From Eutrophomonas brisbanensis (GTDB lineage Bacteria; Pseudomonadota; Gammaproteobacteria; Burkholderiales; Eutrophovitaceae): a stretch of DNA of 64,000 nucleotides. Each line of letters starts with the position of its first letter. Within the stretch, counting starts at the first letter, position 1. Below the pieces are notes generated by a model. The model did no database searches and was not told the origin of the DNA. It worked only from the letters and a program-made list of their open reading frames with translations. The stretch is from NCBI GenBank assembly GCA_038141705.1, contig JAYQIQ010000004.1:1426001-1490000 (forward strand), read 5' to 3'. Made by a program: the position numbers and the translations under genes. Shown here one piece after another: positions 53,553 through 62,765 of the stretch.

Positions 53553-55199
53553 TTATGCACTCTTCATGCGCATAAATCTGACGAATGCGATAGATGTAAG
53601 AGGGAGGGCTATGGCTATGATCGCAACAGTGATGAGAAGTGCTCCAACTTCCGAATAGTCCGCTGGCGTGGAAACCAGACCTGTCGCAGCGTCTTTAACC
53701 TCCCTGCTAACCGTATAAATTTTGTTTAAATACTTAGTTCCCAGCTGCGCTGCCGAAAGAGCGAGGTTTGAAAACGATGCCATCACTGCAAAGAAGGTTG
53801 CTTTGAGTTTCGTGGGGGCTGAATTTGCTATCCAGGCAAGCATCGGCACCATCGCGATTTGTCCGAGGGGTGACTCCATCGCAGTATCTATTACGGCGAT
53901 AAAGCGCTGATCAACGATCCCATTCGTCGCGTTGGCGGTCCAGTGGTGGAATCCATAAAACATCGCGATATCCGGCAGCATTAGTAAACTTCCAACGATA
54001 GCTAAAGCTCCGATCACATAGGCTATCGATTTCTCGGCCATGAATTTTCGAAAAATAATCATCCCAAAGAGGGCAAGGAAAGATGCAATCAGAGATAGTT
54101 TTGCGATAAATGCCTGGTCAAATTCAAGGACATCGATTGCCCACCAGGTGGTACCGGGTCCAGGAAGGGGGACCATGCGGTACGCGAATATTATAACTGC
54201 AGTGCCAATCAAAATACGTCGAGATTCCTCGGACAATTCCTTCATCAGCATCGACATCAGAAAGAGAATAATTGCCGAGGAAATTACAAAAATGATTTCC
54301 TGTGCAGCTGGTACATCTGCGAGCCCGACGCTCACAGACAAAATGGCAAAGGCCAGACCTCCGCCGAGTATCCACCAATTAACATCCGTTTTTTCTGTTT
54401 TAAACTCGACTAGACTTAGAGCATCATCTTTTGATTTTCCCGATTGCAGAAGTGTTTTTATTTTTTTACGACGAATAATCGCTGACAATAAAACGCCGAT
54501 AACCGATGAAATCGGGATCACTAGGGCAATTTGGTATATCGATAAATAAGCTTCTAATTTCCCTGCTTCTGAGAGCGCCGATACTCCATCCATCATAATG
54601 ACATTGAGCATCGCCACTAACATACCTCCAACGATAATCGCAAGCCGGCCCAGTAACTGCATCGTTGTGTGCATGGATCGAATTGTTGCCTCATCGATCT
54701 CCAGCCCTTCTCGGTCGAAGCGAGGCACAGCTTCAACGGTCATAGCGTCAGCAACGACATCTTGTAAGACGTAACCAACTGGAGCCAGCAAGGACGACGT
54801 GATAAACCACACCTCTGCGGAAGCGATCGCTGTCATTTCTTCTGTATGTCCGAGAAGCGCGATCATAATAATCAGACTGGTGGCAATCATTAGTGCACCT
54901 AAATACACGAATGCACTTTTGATTTTCCAAAGAAGGTCCACCAAATGTCCGATAGGCATTTTCAGCGCCCACGGCAGCATAGCCCAAAATCCTAGCGCCG
55001 CCAGAAACTCCGCGGACAAACCGAGTCTCTCTTTAACATAGAACGAACCTACGATCGCCGTGAGAGGGGATATCCCAGCAGCGACATAAACCATGAGTGG
55101 CGGCAGAAAACTTATCTGAAACTCACGAGCGATCGCAAGAATATTAATATCAAACCATTTCCGGATACCGGTGAGGAGTGTTTCTATTTTTCTCGGCAT
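53553..55199 (-). CDS. MFS-type transporter, folate-biopterin (BT1)-like
   Basis: This 548-residue protein has about twelve hydrophobic segments. The pattern LPWALKMPIGHLVDLLW near helix 2, GYVLQDVVADAMTVEAVPRFD, then ATIRSMHTTMQLLGRL and an enlarged central loop (KKIKTLLQSGKSKDDA), fit BT1-type carriers of the major facilitator superfamily, which take up folates or biopterins in eukaryotes and cyanobacteria. The bacterial substrate is not known. It sits between the hypothetical membrane protein and the hydratase gene on the minus strand. Confidence 0.72.
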   Translation of the reverse strand: MPRKIETLLTGIRKWFDINILAIAREFQISFLPPLMVYVAAGISPLTAIVGSFYVKERLGLSAEFLAALGFWAMLPWALKMPIGHLVDLLWKIKSAFVYLGALMIATSLIIMIALLGHTEEMTAIASAEVWFITSSLLAPVGYVLQDVVADAMTVEAVPRFDREGLEIDEATIRSMHTTMQLLGRLAIIVGGMLVAMLNVIMMDGVSALSEAGKLEAYLSIYQIALVIPISSVIGVLLSAIIRRKKIKTLLQSGKSKDDALSLVEFKTEKTDVNWWILGGGLAFAILSVSVGLADVPAAQEIIFVISSAIILFLMSMLMKELSEESRRILIGTAVIIFAYRMVPLPGPGTTWWAIDVLEFDQAFIAKLSLIASFLALFGMIIFRKFMAEKSIAYVIGALAIVGSLLMLPDIAMFYGFHHWTANATNGIVDQRFIAVIDTAMESPLGQIAMVPMLAWIANSAPTKLKATFFAVMASFSNLALSAAQLGTKYLNKIYTVSREVKDAATGLVSTPADYSEVGALLITVAIIAIALPLTSIAFVRFMRMKSA

Positions 55200-55226
55200 A
55201 CTGTCATCTCCAGCTCATGAATGTAT

Positions 55227-56019
55227 CTAGTCTATTTTTGCAGTTACGGACCCTAATTCTGGGATATTAAATTCGAGGATATCTCCGGGATCCACAAACT
55301 GCGTTTTAATCATGGTCCCGGTCATGATAATCATTCCTTCCTCAATCGTCTTCCCTCGACTTGTGATGCTATTTGCTAGCCAAGCCAACGCATTCATGGG
55401 GTCGCCAAGGACATCTCTTCCAAATCCAACGCCAGTTTCGATTCCGCCAATACTAACCGTGCCGCACATATTGCGAATATCGATATCACGCCAATTCGTT
55501 TTGAGATCCCCAACGACTACTCCTGCATTCCAGGCGTTATCCGCGATAAGAGTTCTTACGAGTTGGGTGATCGATTGATAGTCCGCGTTTCGATCATCTA
55601 CTATCTCTAAAGCAGGAGCGATTGCGCTGACGTAACTTTCAATTTCCTGAGCAGAGTAGGGAGTATCTTTTAGTTTTATGTCGCCGCCTACAACCGCAGC
55701 TAACTCACACTCGATACAAAGTCGACCATAGTCCGAGGAGCGAAGAGTTTTTGGACTTTGGTAAATAAGTTTCTTGTGTAACGGTCCGGAGAATGGCGAG
55801 GGGTACCGAAGCATCGTTTGCATGACTTCGGAGGTAAGGGCAACTTTATAACCTGCTACGTCTCCGTGCTCAGCTTTACGTATATCAAATAAACAATCCT
55901 GTATCGCGTATGCTTCTTTATCGTTGACTGGAGTGAGGTGCTCCGGAAGTGCCTCGAAAATTTCCTCGCTCGTCGTGCTGCTTCTTTAGGAGTTTTGCAG
56001 ACTCAATCTCTTTGGACAT
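55227..56019 (-). CDS. 2-keto-4-pentenoate hydratase-like (MhpD/FAH family) enzyme, frameshifted
   Basis: The second frame has CLFDIRKAEHGDVAGYKVALTS, the metal-binding IECELAAVVGGDIK (Glu-x-Glu), IAPALEIVDDRN, and GDILEFNIPELGSVTA at the end, typical of hydratases of the MhpD/HpaH group. The ATG at 56019 (MSKEIESAKLLKKQHDE) is in another frame; the break lies near 55964-55976 (one base gained or two lost). Full length is about 264 residues, normal for the family. It hydrates 2-oxopent-4-enoate-like products of ring cleavage. Here no ring-cleavage enzymes adjoin it. Confidence 0.83.
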
Positions 56020-56033
56020 TTTAATTGCTGATA

Positions 56034-56101
56034 ATTAACTGGGTTAATCAAATAGTGTAGTATCGACCGACTTTAGAGTCTGTAGATTCAGATTTTAAAG
56101 T
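56034..56101. promoter_or_regulatory. Inverted repeats in divergent region (candidate operators)
   Basis: ATTAAC-TGG-GTTAAT (56034-56048) and ACTTTA/TAAAGT (56070-56075 / 56096-56101) lie between the hydratase (minus) and binding-protein (plus) genes. The first is a compact dimer-type site; the second has a 20-base gap. No regulator gene is alongside, so control is speculative. Confidence 0.35.
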
Positions 56102-56193
56102 AAATATGGATGAATCAACCGATCATTTTTAGATTAAGTCCAGTTTTGATGGCGGTTCTTAAAAGAGCTGAGCCACTTTAGATTTACACAACA

Positions 56194-57222
56194 ATGAGAA
56201 ACTCATTTATATCCTTATTTTCTTTATTTCTGATACTTGTGCAGCTACCAACGTTTGGTTTCGCTCAGGATGCTTCTAAGCCGATTCAGTTAGAGGATGA
56301 GTATGTTTACGGTAGAAACCGTGGACCGAAAATGGGATACATCGAGCCCGAAGTGTTTGAACCGCTTTCTGACCCTCTGTATCGCGCTGGATATAAAAAT
56401 TATCGCTCTGTTGGGGTTACTGGAGAGGTGGAGAAGATGAACGCAATGGATCGTACTAAGGAATTAAATACGATTCTCGCTTGTGCCGATGGATGGTTTT
56501 GGCCATTTTCCAGAACATCGAGGAAAAACGAGCCTGATGGTTTAGAAATAGAAATCTTGAACGCCATCGCTAAAAAACATAACTGGAATGTAGCGATGAT
56601 GTGGGTAAATATGTCGACCCGGTTTGGGCCTGGTGCTCCAGGAGGGGCTTATGATCAGTCTATTAACCGCGGACGTTGTGACATTGTTCTTGGCTTGACC
56701 ATTACGGGTGATGATGATCACCAGATGAATCGTGGCGACTTGGTATTTACCGCTCCCTTTATGAGTACAGGGTTTGTTTTGGTGACACAAGGCCCTGCAA
56801 AGGGAGCAAAGAGCTTGGACGATATTAAAAAATTGGGAGTTAAGGTTGGACTTCCAGCTTACTCGCCTATGAGCGACTATGCTCAAGAGCATGGGATTCC
56901 CAACGAGACTTTTTTTCAGAATTACCGAGTCGTCGATGCGCTCATAAAGCGGCAGGTGGACGCGGGCATGATTTGGTCGGGCGCGATCTCTCAGGCAAAA
57001 CTGGATCGTCCGGAGGCGGAATTTGAAATGGCTGAAGGATATGTGCCGATACCTGAGATGCGTTGGGATAGCGCATGGGGTGTCAAAAGAAAAGAGATAG
57101 ATTTCAAAAAATTTATTGATGATGCTTTTGCAGAAATGCTCAAATCGGGTGAGATCAAACGTATCGTTGAGCGCTATGGAATGCCGTTTTATCCACCTGT
57201 AACGACGGTTAACGCTAATTGA
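56194..57222 (+). CDS. XoxJ-like periplasmic binding-type protein, second copy
   Basis: A signal peptide (LFSLFLILVQLPTFGFAQ) precedes a family 3 solute-binding-like domain. Motifs parallel the XoxJ-like protein at 19960: CADGWFWPFS against CADPYTFPYS, LEIEILNAIAKKHN against FDVEIMQEIAKASG, GRCDIVLGLTITGDDDH against GRCDIFAGVGDNGDDD, and IVERYGMPFYPP against IVEKYGVPYFAP. Here the mature protein has an extra N-terminal segment of about 75 residues containing YVYGRNRGPKMGYIEPEVFEP. At 342 residues it is longer. It lies 47 bp upstream of exbB, in the same direction as exbB-exbD-tonB. It may bind a quinoprotein, its metal, or a small ligand. The ribosome site is weak. Confidence 0.82.
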   Translation: MRNSFISLFSLFLILVQLPTFGFAQDASKPIQLEDEYVYGRNRGPKMGYIEPEVFEPLSDPLYRAGYKNYRSVGVTGEVEKMNAMDRTKELNTILACADGWFWPFSRTSRKNEPDGLEIEILNAIAKKHNWNVAMMWVNMSTRFGPGAPGGAYDQSINRGRCDIVLGLTITGDDDHQMNRGDLVFTAPFMSTGFVLVTQGPAKGAKSLDDIKKLGVKVGLPAYSPMSDYAQEHGIPNETFFQNYRVVDALIKRQVDAGMIWSGAISQAKLDRPEAEFEMAEGYVPIPEMRWDSAWGVKRKEIDFKKFIDDAFAEMLKSGEIKRIVERYGMPFYPPVTTVNAN

Positions 57223-57269
57223 TTTTTTTAGTTTGAATGATCTAATAAAAAATGATGGGGGATGGGAAG

Positions 57270-57904
57270 ATGATTGAGACAATCATTCACTTTAGCAAGA
57301 TGTCTGGGGGTTGCTGCCTGCAATGGGGCTGCTTCTGTTGATCACATTGACGGTAATCGTCGAGCGTCTGTATTTCTATCATCGCATTTTAAAAAGCGGA
57401 GATGCGCTAGAACATGATCTTCAGAAAGTTGAGTATCAGAGCGTTAACCAACTTCGTGAGCTCGAATCTCATTATGCTGACACGCTCCAGTCATCGCTCA
57501 TTACCTCTGCGCTCTCATCACGCCGCGACAATCCAGAGGCGATGGATCGTCAACTAGAAGAATCTATTATGTGGCAGCTGCCGAAAATTGATAAAAGTAT
57601 CTGGGTATTAGATACGTCTGTCACGCTAGCACCTCTAATGGGTCTACTTGGAACCATTATTGGAATGGTTCATGCATTTGATGTATTGGGCACTACTGGC
57701 TCAACAGAAAATACGACGAAGATGGTAACCGGTGGTATCGCAGAGGCTCTAGTAGCTACTGGAGCGGGTTTATTGATTGCGATTGTCGCAGTTTTATTCT
57801 TAAACCATTTCAATAAACGTACTCGCTTGGCTATGCACCAAATGGACTTGATAAAAACGATGCTCTTAAATCGATTTTTTGGTGGTGGTTCAAAAGAATC
57901 CTAA
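57270..57904 (+). CDS. exbB: ExbB/TolQ-type proton channel subunit (frameshifted at the N-terminus)
   Basis: The MotA/TolQ/ExbB domain is clear in LDTSVTLAPLMGLLGTIIGMVHAF and GGIAEALVATGAGLLIAIVAVLF. The first residues are in another frame: ATG 57270 reads MIETIIHFSKMSGG, and one G missing from GGGGG (57306-57310) restores LLPAMGLLLLITLTVIVERLYF. Full length is about 211 residues. It forms the proton channel that energises TonB with ExbD. It stands between the binding-type protein and exbD. Confidence 0.9.
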
Positions 57905-57940
57905 TCCTGATCTCATCTGCTTTTAGCGGGAGCAAAAATT

Positions 57941-58351
57941 ATGACGAGAAGAAAAAGTTATCTGGATGCTGATCGACCGCGTGTCGAAGTCATCCCGATG
58001 ATTGACATCATGATGTTTTTATTGATTTTCTTTGTGGTGATATCGCTGAAGATGATCGCCGGGACGGGAGTGGATATGAACTTACCTGGCTCGAAGACCA
58101 CCGAGGAGATTAAAGAGGCCACGATCACGGTGGGAGTGAAAAAAGATAATCAATTCATTGTAAATGGGCAAACCGTCTCGTCCTCTGAGTTGACGACTAA
58201 ATTGATGGATTTAAAAAAGAACCGTAAGGTTGCCGTAATTATTGCTGGCGACAAGGATGTGCCTCTATCCACGTTAATCGATGCAATGGATAGCGTTCGT
58301 GGCGCAGGTATCAACTCGGTAGGGATTGCTGCAATAGCTTCGGGGCAATAA
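57941..58351 (+). CDS. exbD: ExbD/TolR-type biopolymer transport protein
   Basis: This 136-residue protein has one N-terminal transmembrane helix with the conserved Asp in IPMIDIMMFLLIFFVV, then a periplasmic domain (GTGVDMNLPGSKT, VSSSELTTKLMDLKKN, GDKDVPLSTLIDAMD). The Asp shuttles protons with ExbB. It is 36 bp after exbB and 14 bp before tonB. Confidence 0.93.
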   Translation: MTRRKSYLDADRPRVEVIPMIDIMMFLLIFFVVISLKMIAGTGVDMNLPGSKTTEEIKEATITVGVKKDNQFIVNGQTVSSSELTTKLMDLKKNRKVAVIIAGDKDVPLSTLIDAMDSVRGAGINSVGIAAIASGQ

Positions 58352-58365
58352 TTCTTAGATATCTC

Positions 58366-59070
58366 ATGTTCTTTCGACGTCACCGAAAAATTACTCCATT
58401 ATGGAGTAGCAATGAAGTTCAATCGGAGAGAAGCCTAGCGCTATGGAAAGCGTTTCTTATCGCCCTCATCATTGAGTTTTTATTTCCAGTGGGGGGCTAC
58501 TGGCTTAATTGGCAAGGGTTAATGGATGTATTTGAAAAACCGAAACCTAAACCAGTTATGACGGTAAAACTCGACCAACCACTTCCTAAACCCGAAATTA
58601 AACCAAACAATCAAATACGAAAAAAAGAGGAAGAGAAACCAGAGTTAGAGCTCAAACAAATAAAGAATACGGTTCGTCTTGTGCAGCCGAAGCCATTGCC
58701 GAATGAGATTCCAGCGAAGATTGCTTTCCCAAAGCCGGAGCTGAAGCCCAAGAAGAAGAAAAAAGAGGAAGAGCTTCCGCCGCTACCGTCGGTTTTTCAA
58801 GATCCTTGCCCGGTTAGTAAGAAACCGTTCCCGGTGTATCCACGTGCGGCAGAAGATAAAAAAATTGAGGGAGAGATTGAGGTACTCATAACCGTAGACG
58901 ATGATGGTTATGTGACGGACGCGAAGGTGATTTTTGCCGATCACCCTGGTGTTTTTGATAAGGAGATTCTTGAGAAAGTTAGAGGTTGGCAGTTCAGACG
59001 TTTTTGCGAAAAGGGACCTCAATTTATCCAGCGATTTATTTTCAAGATCGATCCGTGGTCGAAGTCTTAA
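58366..59070 (+). CDS. tonB: TonB energy transducer
   Basis: An N-terminal transmembrane helix (about residues 27-49) is followed by a Pro/Lys-rich periplasmic linker (EKPKPKPV, KPELKPKKKKKEEE) and a C-terminal TonB domain with PVYPRAAEDKKIEGEIEVLITVDDDG, and VRGWQFRRF. Two cysteines (QDPCPVS and RRFCEKG) lie on either side of the domain and might form a disulfide. It passes energy from ExbBD to outer-membrane receptors. No TonB-dependent receptor is in the window. Confidence 0.93.
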   Translation: MFFRRHRKITPLWSSNEVQSERSLALWKAFLIALIIEFLFPVGGYWLNWQGLMDVFEKPKPKPVMTVKLDQPLPKPEIKPNNQIRKKEEEKPELELKQIKNTVRLVQPKPLPNEIPAKIAFPKPELKPKKKKKEEELPPLPSVFQDPCPVSKKPFPVYPRAAEDKKIEGEIEVLITVDDDGYVTDAKVIFADHPGVFDKEILEKVRGWQFRRFCEKGPQFIQRFIFKIDPWSKS

Positions 59071-59085
59071 TATTAATGATCAAAT

Positions 59086-59113
59086 AAAAAAGCCCGACAC
59101 CGTCGGGCTTTTT
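59086..59113. terminator. Terminator after tonB
   Basis: AGCCCGAC-ACC-GTCGGGCT is flanked by a run of A and a run of T. It lies between tonB and the convergent TRAP gene and can work in both directions. Confidence 0.92.
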
Positions 59114-59133
59114 GTGTTTTGCGTGTAATTCTA

Positions 59134-60664
59134 TTACCCGTAGACTGCTTGGGGTAGCCACGTGATGATTGAGGGGAACAGCACACACAAGAAGACAGCT
59201 AGCACTTGAATCGCTAAGAAGACCAATGCCGATTTAAAGATCGTCGCCATACTGATTTCAGGTGGGCAAACGCCTCTTAGGTAAAAGAGCGCATATCCAA
59301 ATGGCGGACTCAAAAATGACATTTGCATGTTCACCAAGTAAATTACCCCGAACCACAAGACCACCACATCGCTGCTAACGCCAGGTAATCCAAACAGTCC
59401 ATCGAAGGTCAGTGACTGAATGATCGGTACGAAAATTGGGACCGTGAGTAACAAAATTCCGACCCAATCAAGAAACATCCCGAGGAACACCAGGATTACC
59501 ATCATTAGAAGCAACACCCCGTAAGGGCTCAATCCAGTTCCAAGGATTGTTTCTGTTATGAAATCCTGACCGCCCTGGAGTATAAAAAATCCGACGAAAA
59601 CCGATGCTCCAAAAATAATCCATAACACCATTGCGGATGCGCGAGCAGTGGTGATTGACGCATCTCGCAACGCTTCAAGCGAAAAACGTTTGTGCATCAT
59701 CGACACAATCATCGCGCCAAAGGAGCCGATTCCCGCTGCCTCCACAGGAGTTGCTATTCCCCCAAAGAGCAGCCCTAAAACCAGAAAGACCAGCACGATC
59801 GGGGCTAATAGATTTTTGAAAAGTCGAATTTTTCTCCAAAACTCACACGCTCTTCTTTTGGTAATGGTGGTCCAAGTTTGGGGTTGAGAAGTGAGCGGAT
59901 CACCACGTACGCAATATAAAGACCCGAGAGCATCAGACCTGGAACTAACGATCCAAGGTAGAGTTGTCCCACTGATTGCTGCGCGATCACTGCATACAAG
60001 ATCGCAAGAATTGAGGGAGGAATTAATATCCCCAGGGTTCCTCCAGCCATTATCGATCCCAGCGCAATTTTGTGGTCGTACTTACGCTTTAACATTGCCG
60101 GCAGAGCGATGATACCCATCGTCACAACGGCGGCGCCAATGACCCCAACCATAGCCGCGAGAATGGTTGACGCGAGGATAGTTGCTGCAGCAAGTCCTCC
60201 ACTAAGGCCCCCATCCATTTATAAACGACATCAAACATTTCCTCGATAAGGCCAGCCTTTTCTAACATCGAAGCAATGAAGATAAAGAGTGGAATTGCCG
60301 CAAGATCGGGGTTTGACATTAACGGAAAGATTCTCGTCGGTATGATGTTGACCATCGTTTGTCCGCCGACAAGGTAAATAAAGGCTACCCCAAGTCCGCC
60401 GACAACAAAAGCCATTGGCAACCCTGCCATCAACAGTAGTGCCAGAGACCCAAACATTAAGAACGTCAGCGCCTCGATCTCTGTATCCATTAAGATTTCA
60501 GCGAATGAGAAAAGAAACCGTTCATCCTCGTATGGATCGTAGAAAAGAATATTGACGAGCTCGACAAAGCAGACGAACAACAGTCCAACTGTTGCAAGAA
60601 TCATTATCCATTTCCAAAGCCCACTTGAGCTTTGCGTATTTGGAGACATAGTGGACGTACTCAT
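59134..60664 (-). CDS. dctM: TRAP transporter large permease subunit (DctM-type), two frameshifts
   Basis: Three frame segments make one large protein of about 510 residues with twelve or more hydrophobic stretches. The first has FVVGGLGVAFIYLVGG and PLFIFIASMLEKAGL. A G/C missing at 60208-60212 restores WMGGLSGGLAAATILAST and GIIALPAMLKRKY. An A/T missing at 59813-59817 restores FSKNLLAPIVLVFLVLG. GIATPVEAAGIGSFGA and FLSPPFGYALFYLRG are typical of the DctM family. It forms the transport channel with DctQ and DctP. Confidence 0.9.
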
Positions 60665-61302
60665 GCCGCACCTCCGGCTGTCTTTCTAAAGAGTTGGATG
60701 TCTTTAATAAGCTTTGATATTCCTGCCAGGGTCAAGAGAATAGCCCCAAACACCATCATCCCCTTAACTGGATACATTTGAACTTGCCAAGTTTCTTCCG
60801 TGACTTCGGCCATATCAAATGAGTCAAAGAAGAATCGCCAGCAAGTTCCAGCCAGCGCGAGAGAGAAAATGAAAAAGAATATCGATGTGAAAATATCCAT
60901 CCCAATCTGCCCGAGCTTAGGTAGTTTGATGTAAACGACATCTACCCTTACATGATCGCCATGTAGTAACGCGAATCCTCCCGCTAGCAGGTATTGCATA
61001 CCAAAGAGCAAGTAGGAGGATTGGTGTGCCCAAATCGTAGGGGCATCAAAAACATAGCGAGAAATGACCTCGTAGAAGTAAACGCAAACCGCATTCACCG
61101 TCCAAAGTGATACAAATAATCCGGATGCGTTTGAGGTCCAATCAAGAAACTTGGTTAGTGTGCTTGCTGCGTATTCGCTGTCTTTCGGTTGCAGTTCGCC
61201 AATGCGAGCACCTTTCGAGATCCACATAAAAAGTAATGGCATGATCGCAAGCCATCCCCAGTAAATCCAATGGGGAAGTACAAAATTCGTGGTTTGATCC
61301 AT
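60661..61302 (-). CDS. dctQ: TRAP transporter small permease subunit (DctQ-type)
   Basis: Four main hydrophobic segments are seen over 213 residues, with the family motif VNAVCVYFYEVISRYVFDAPTIWAHQSSYLLFG and LLAGGFALLHGDHVRVDVVY. It overlaps the dctM start by four bases. It is the membrane anchor partner of DctM. An extra N-terminal helix precedes the common core. Confidence 0.92.
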   Translation of the reverse strand: MDQTTNFVLPHWIYWGWLAIMPLLFMWISKGARIGELQPKDSEYAASTLTKFLDWTSNASGLFVSLWTVNAVCVYFYEVISRYVFDAPTIWAHQSSYLLFGMQYLLAGGFALLHGDHVRVDVVYIKLPKLGQIGMDIFTSIFFFIFSLALAGTCWRFFFDSFDMAEVTEETWQVQMYPVKGMMVFGAILLTLAGISKLIKDIQLFRKTAGGAA

Positions 61303-61334
61303 AGTTCTTATCTCCTGATTGATATGGATACTAT

Positions 61335-61361
61335 AACGGCGGATAAAATGTATCCGCCGTT
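61335..61361 (-). terminator. Intercistronic hairpin between dctP and dctQ
   Basis: AACGGCGGATA and TATCCGCCGTT (61335-61345 / 61351-61361) form a perfect 11-bp stem with a five-base loop. On the minus strand it lies after the dctP stop and before dctQ. No U-run follows on that strand, so partial termination or mRNA processing is likely. This would leave more DctP than membrane subunits. Confidence 0.75.
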
Positions 61362-61387
61362 TTGTTTAGATTATATTCGCTCTTCAA

Positions 61388-62518
61388 TCAAAGTTTCTGG
61401 CCCTTAACGTCTGCCTCACTCAAGTAACCCATGTAAGGGTTCAGCATAAAATCTTGCTGAAGTTTGAATATTTTGGAGGCATCCTTATCTTTCTTTGCCC
61501 ACTCGTACCAGACGGGTATTGCTGCTTTACGAAACTGAGATACGTCATCTGAAGAGAGGCGGGATACGGTTGTGCCTTTACTCAAAAACTTGCTCATCGC
61601 TACGGTATTCGCTTTTTGAATAGTGACGTAATGATGTACAGAGTACGTTTGAACCTGCTCCTCAACGAACACTTTCATCTTATCTGAAAGTCTTTTCCAT
61701 GCGCGCATGTTGACCGTTAAGTCCATCAAATCGACTGGCTGGTAGAGTGACGTTTGTCCTGGAGGGCCAACGCAAATGATGTATTTGGTAACTTCTGCAA
61801 AACCCAAGTCATAGTTGATCGCTGGTCCAACATAGTCAGCAGCATCTACTGTGCCTTTTTCAAGCGCAGGATAGATGTCAGAACTTGGAAGGCTCGTCGT
61901 ACTCGCACCAAATTTGTCAAATACTTGCGATACCATTCCTCCCGGTAAGCGTATTTTCATACCTTTCAGGTCTTTCAAACTGTTTACAGGCTTCTTCGAG
62001 TGAATGATGTTCGCATCATGCTGGATTGGTCCAACGTAGAAGAGACCTTTTTTCTTGAAAATTTCTCGAGTCATTTCTAGCATACCTAGACCATAGAACA
62101 TCGTATCCCAGTGGCTAGTTTGATCTGGCCCGGCAGGATAAGAGGTTAGGAACACGGAAGCTGGGATTTTTCCGGACCAATAAATCGTAAACGGATTCAT
62201 CGCTTGGAGAACACCAGTTCTAACCGCATCGAATAACGCACTGTTATCAGCTGCGACAGACTTCGCGGCGAAGGGCTTAATATCAAGTTCCCCACCTGAT
62301 TTTTCTTTGAAGCTGTTAGCCCAAGTTTCAAAGAGCTTATATCCGGTTGTTCCAGCGTCCCAACTCGTTTGTACTTTCCACGTCGTAGTTTTTGCAGCCT
62401 CCGCGTTTCGAATAAAAGGGGCTGCAATAATCGCCGCGCCAATCGTCGACTTAATGAGATTTCTTCGAGACGGGTTTTCCGCCTTCTCTGCAGTTTTTTT
62501 ATCTTTGTTTTCAGACAT
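61388..62518 (-). CDS. dctP: TRAP transporter solute-binding protein (DctP family, Tat-exported)
   Basis: The N-terminus (NPSRRNLIKSTIGAAIIAAPF) is a twin-arginine signal. The rest fits DctP: FAAKSVAADNSALFDAVRTG, LKGMKIRLPGG, PSSDIYPALEKGTVDAADYVGP and YQPVDLMDLTVNMRAW. The binding-site Arg is in IRLPGG. It resembles keto-acid-type DctP proteins (TakP-like), but the ligand is not proven. ATG 62518 is preferred to the frame start at 62563 because GGAAGGATCGG lies just before it. It is the first gene of dctP-dctQ-dctM. Confidence 0.9.
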   Translation of the reverse strand: MSENKDKKTAEKAENPSRRNLIKSTIGAAIIAAPFIRNAEAAKTTTWKVQTSWDAGTTGYKLFETWANSFKEKSGGELDIKPFAAKSVAADNSALFDAVRTGVLQAMNPFTIYWSGKIPASVFLTSYPAGPDQTSHWDTMFYGLGMLEMTREIFKKKGLFYVGPIQHDANIIHSKKPVNSLKDLKGMKIRLPGGMVSQVFDKFGASTTSLPSSDIYPALEKGTVDAADYVGPAINYDLGFAEVTKYIICVGPPGQTSLYQPVDLMDLTVNMRAWKRLSDKMKVFVEEQVQTYSVHHYVTIQKANTVAMSKFLSKGTTVSRLSSDDVSQFRKAAIPVWYEWAKKDKDASKIFKLQQDFMLNPYMGYLSEADVKGQKL

Positions 62519-62765
62519 TTCCGATCCTTCCATCAGTGGTATTGCTAATTTCTTCTGAATCAACGGTTACTTTAGCAGGATTCGCCTCTAAATTCCGCGA
62601 ATGCAGGCCTGGTTTCTGGCAGGGACTAACTTATTGGCGCCAGACAAAGAAAATATTTCGGCCTACTGCGAAGACATTTTTTGATGTAGACTCAGCGCCT
62701 TTAAAAACGCGGGCGCAAAACTTTATTTAGAAAATGCGCAGTTAGGTCAACCGGGGGAATTAAAG

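Noticed and set aside
56542..57282. Long open frame of 246 codons on the minus strand, opposite the XoxJ-like gene
   Set aside because: It is a shadow of a clear coding gene; its translation has no recognisable motif and is rich in unusual residues such as His and Arg.
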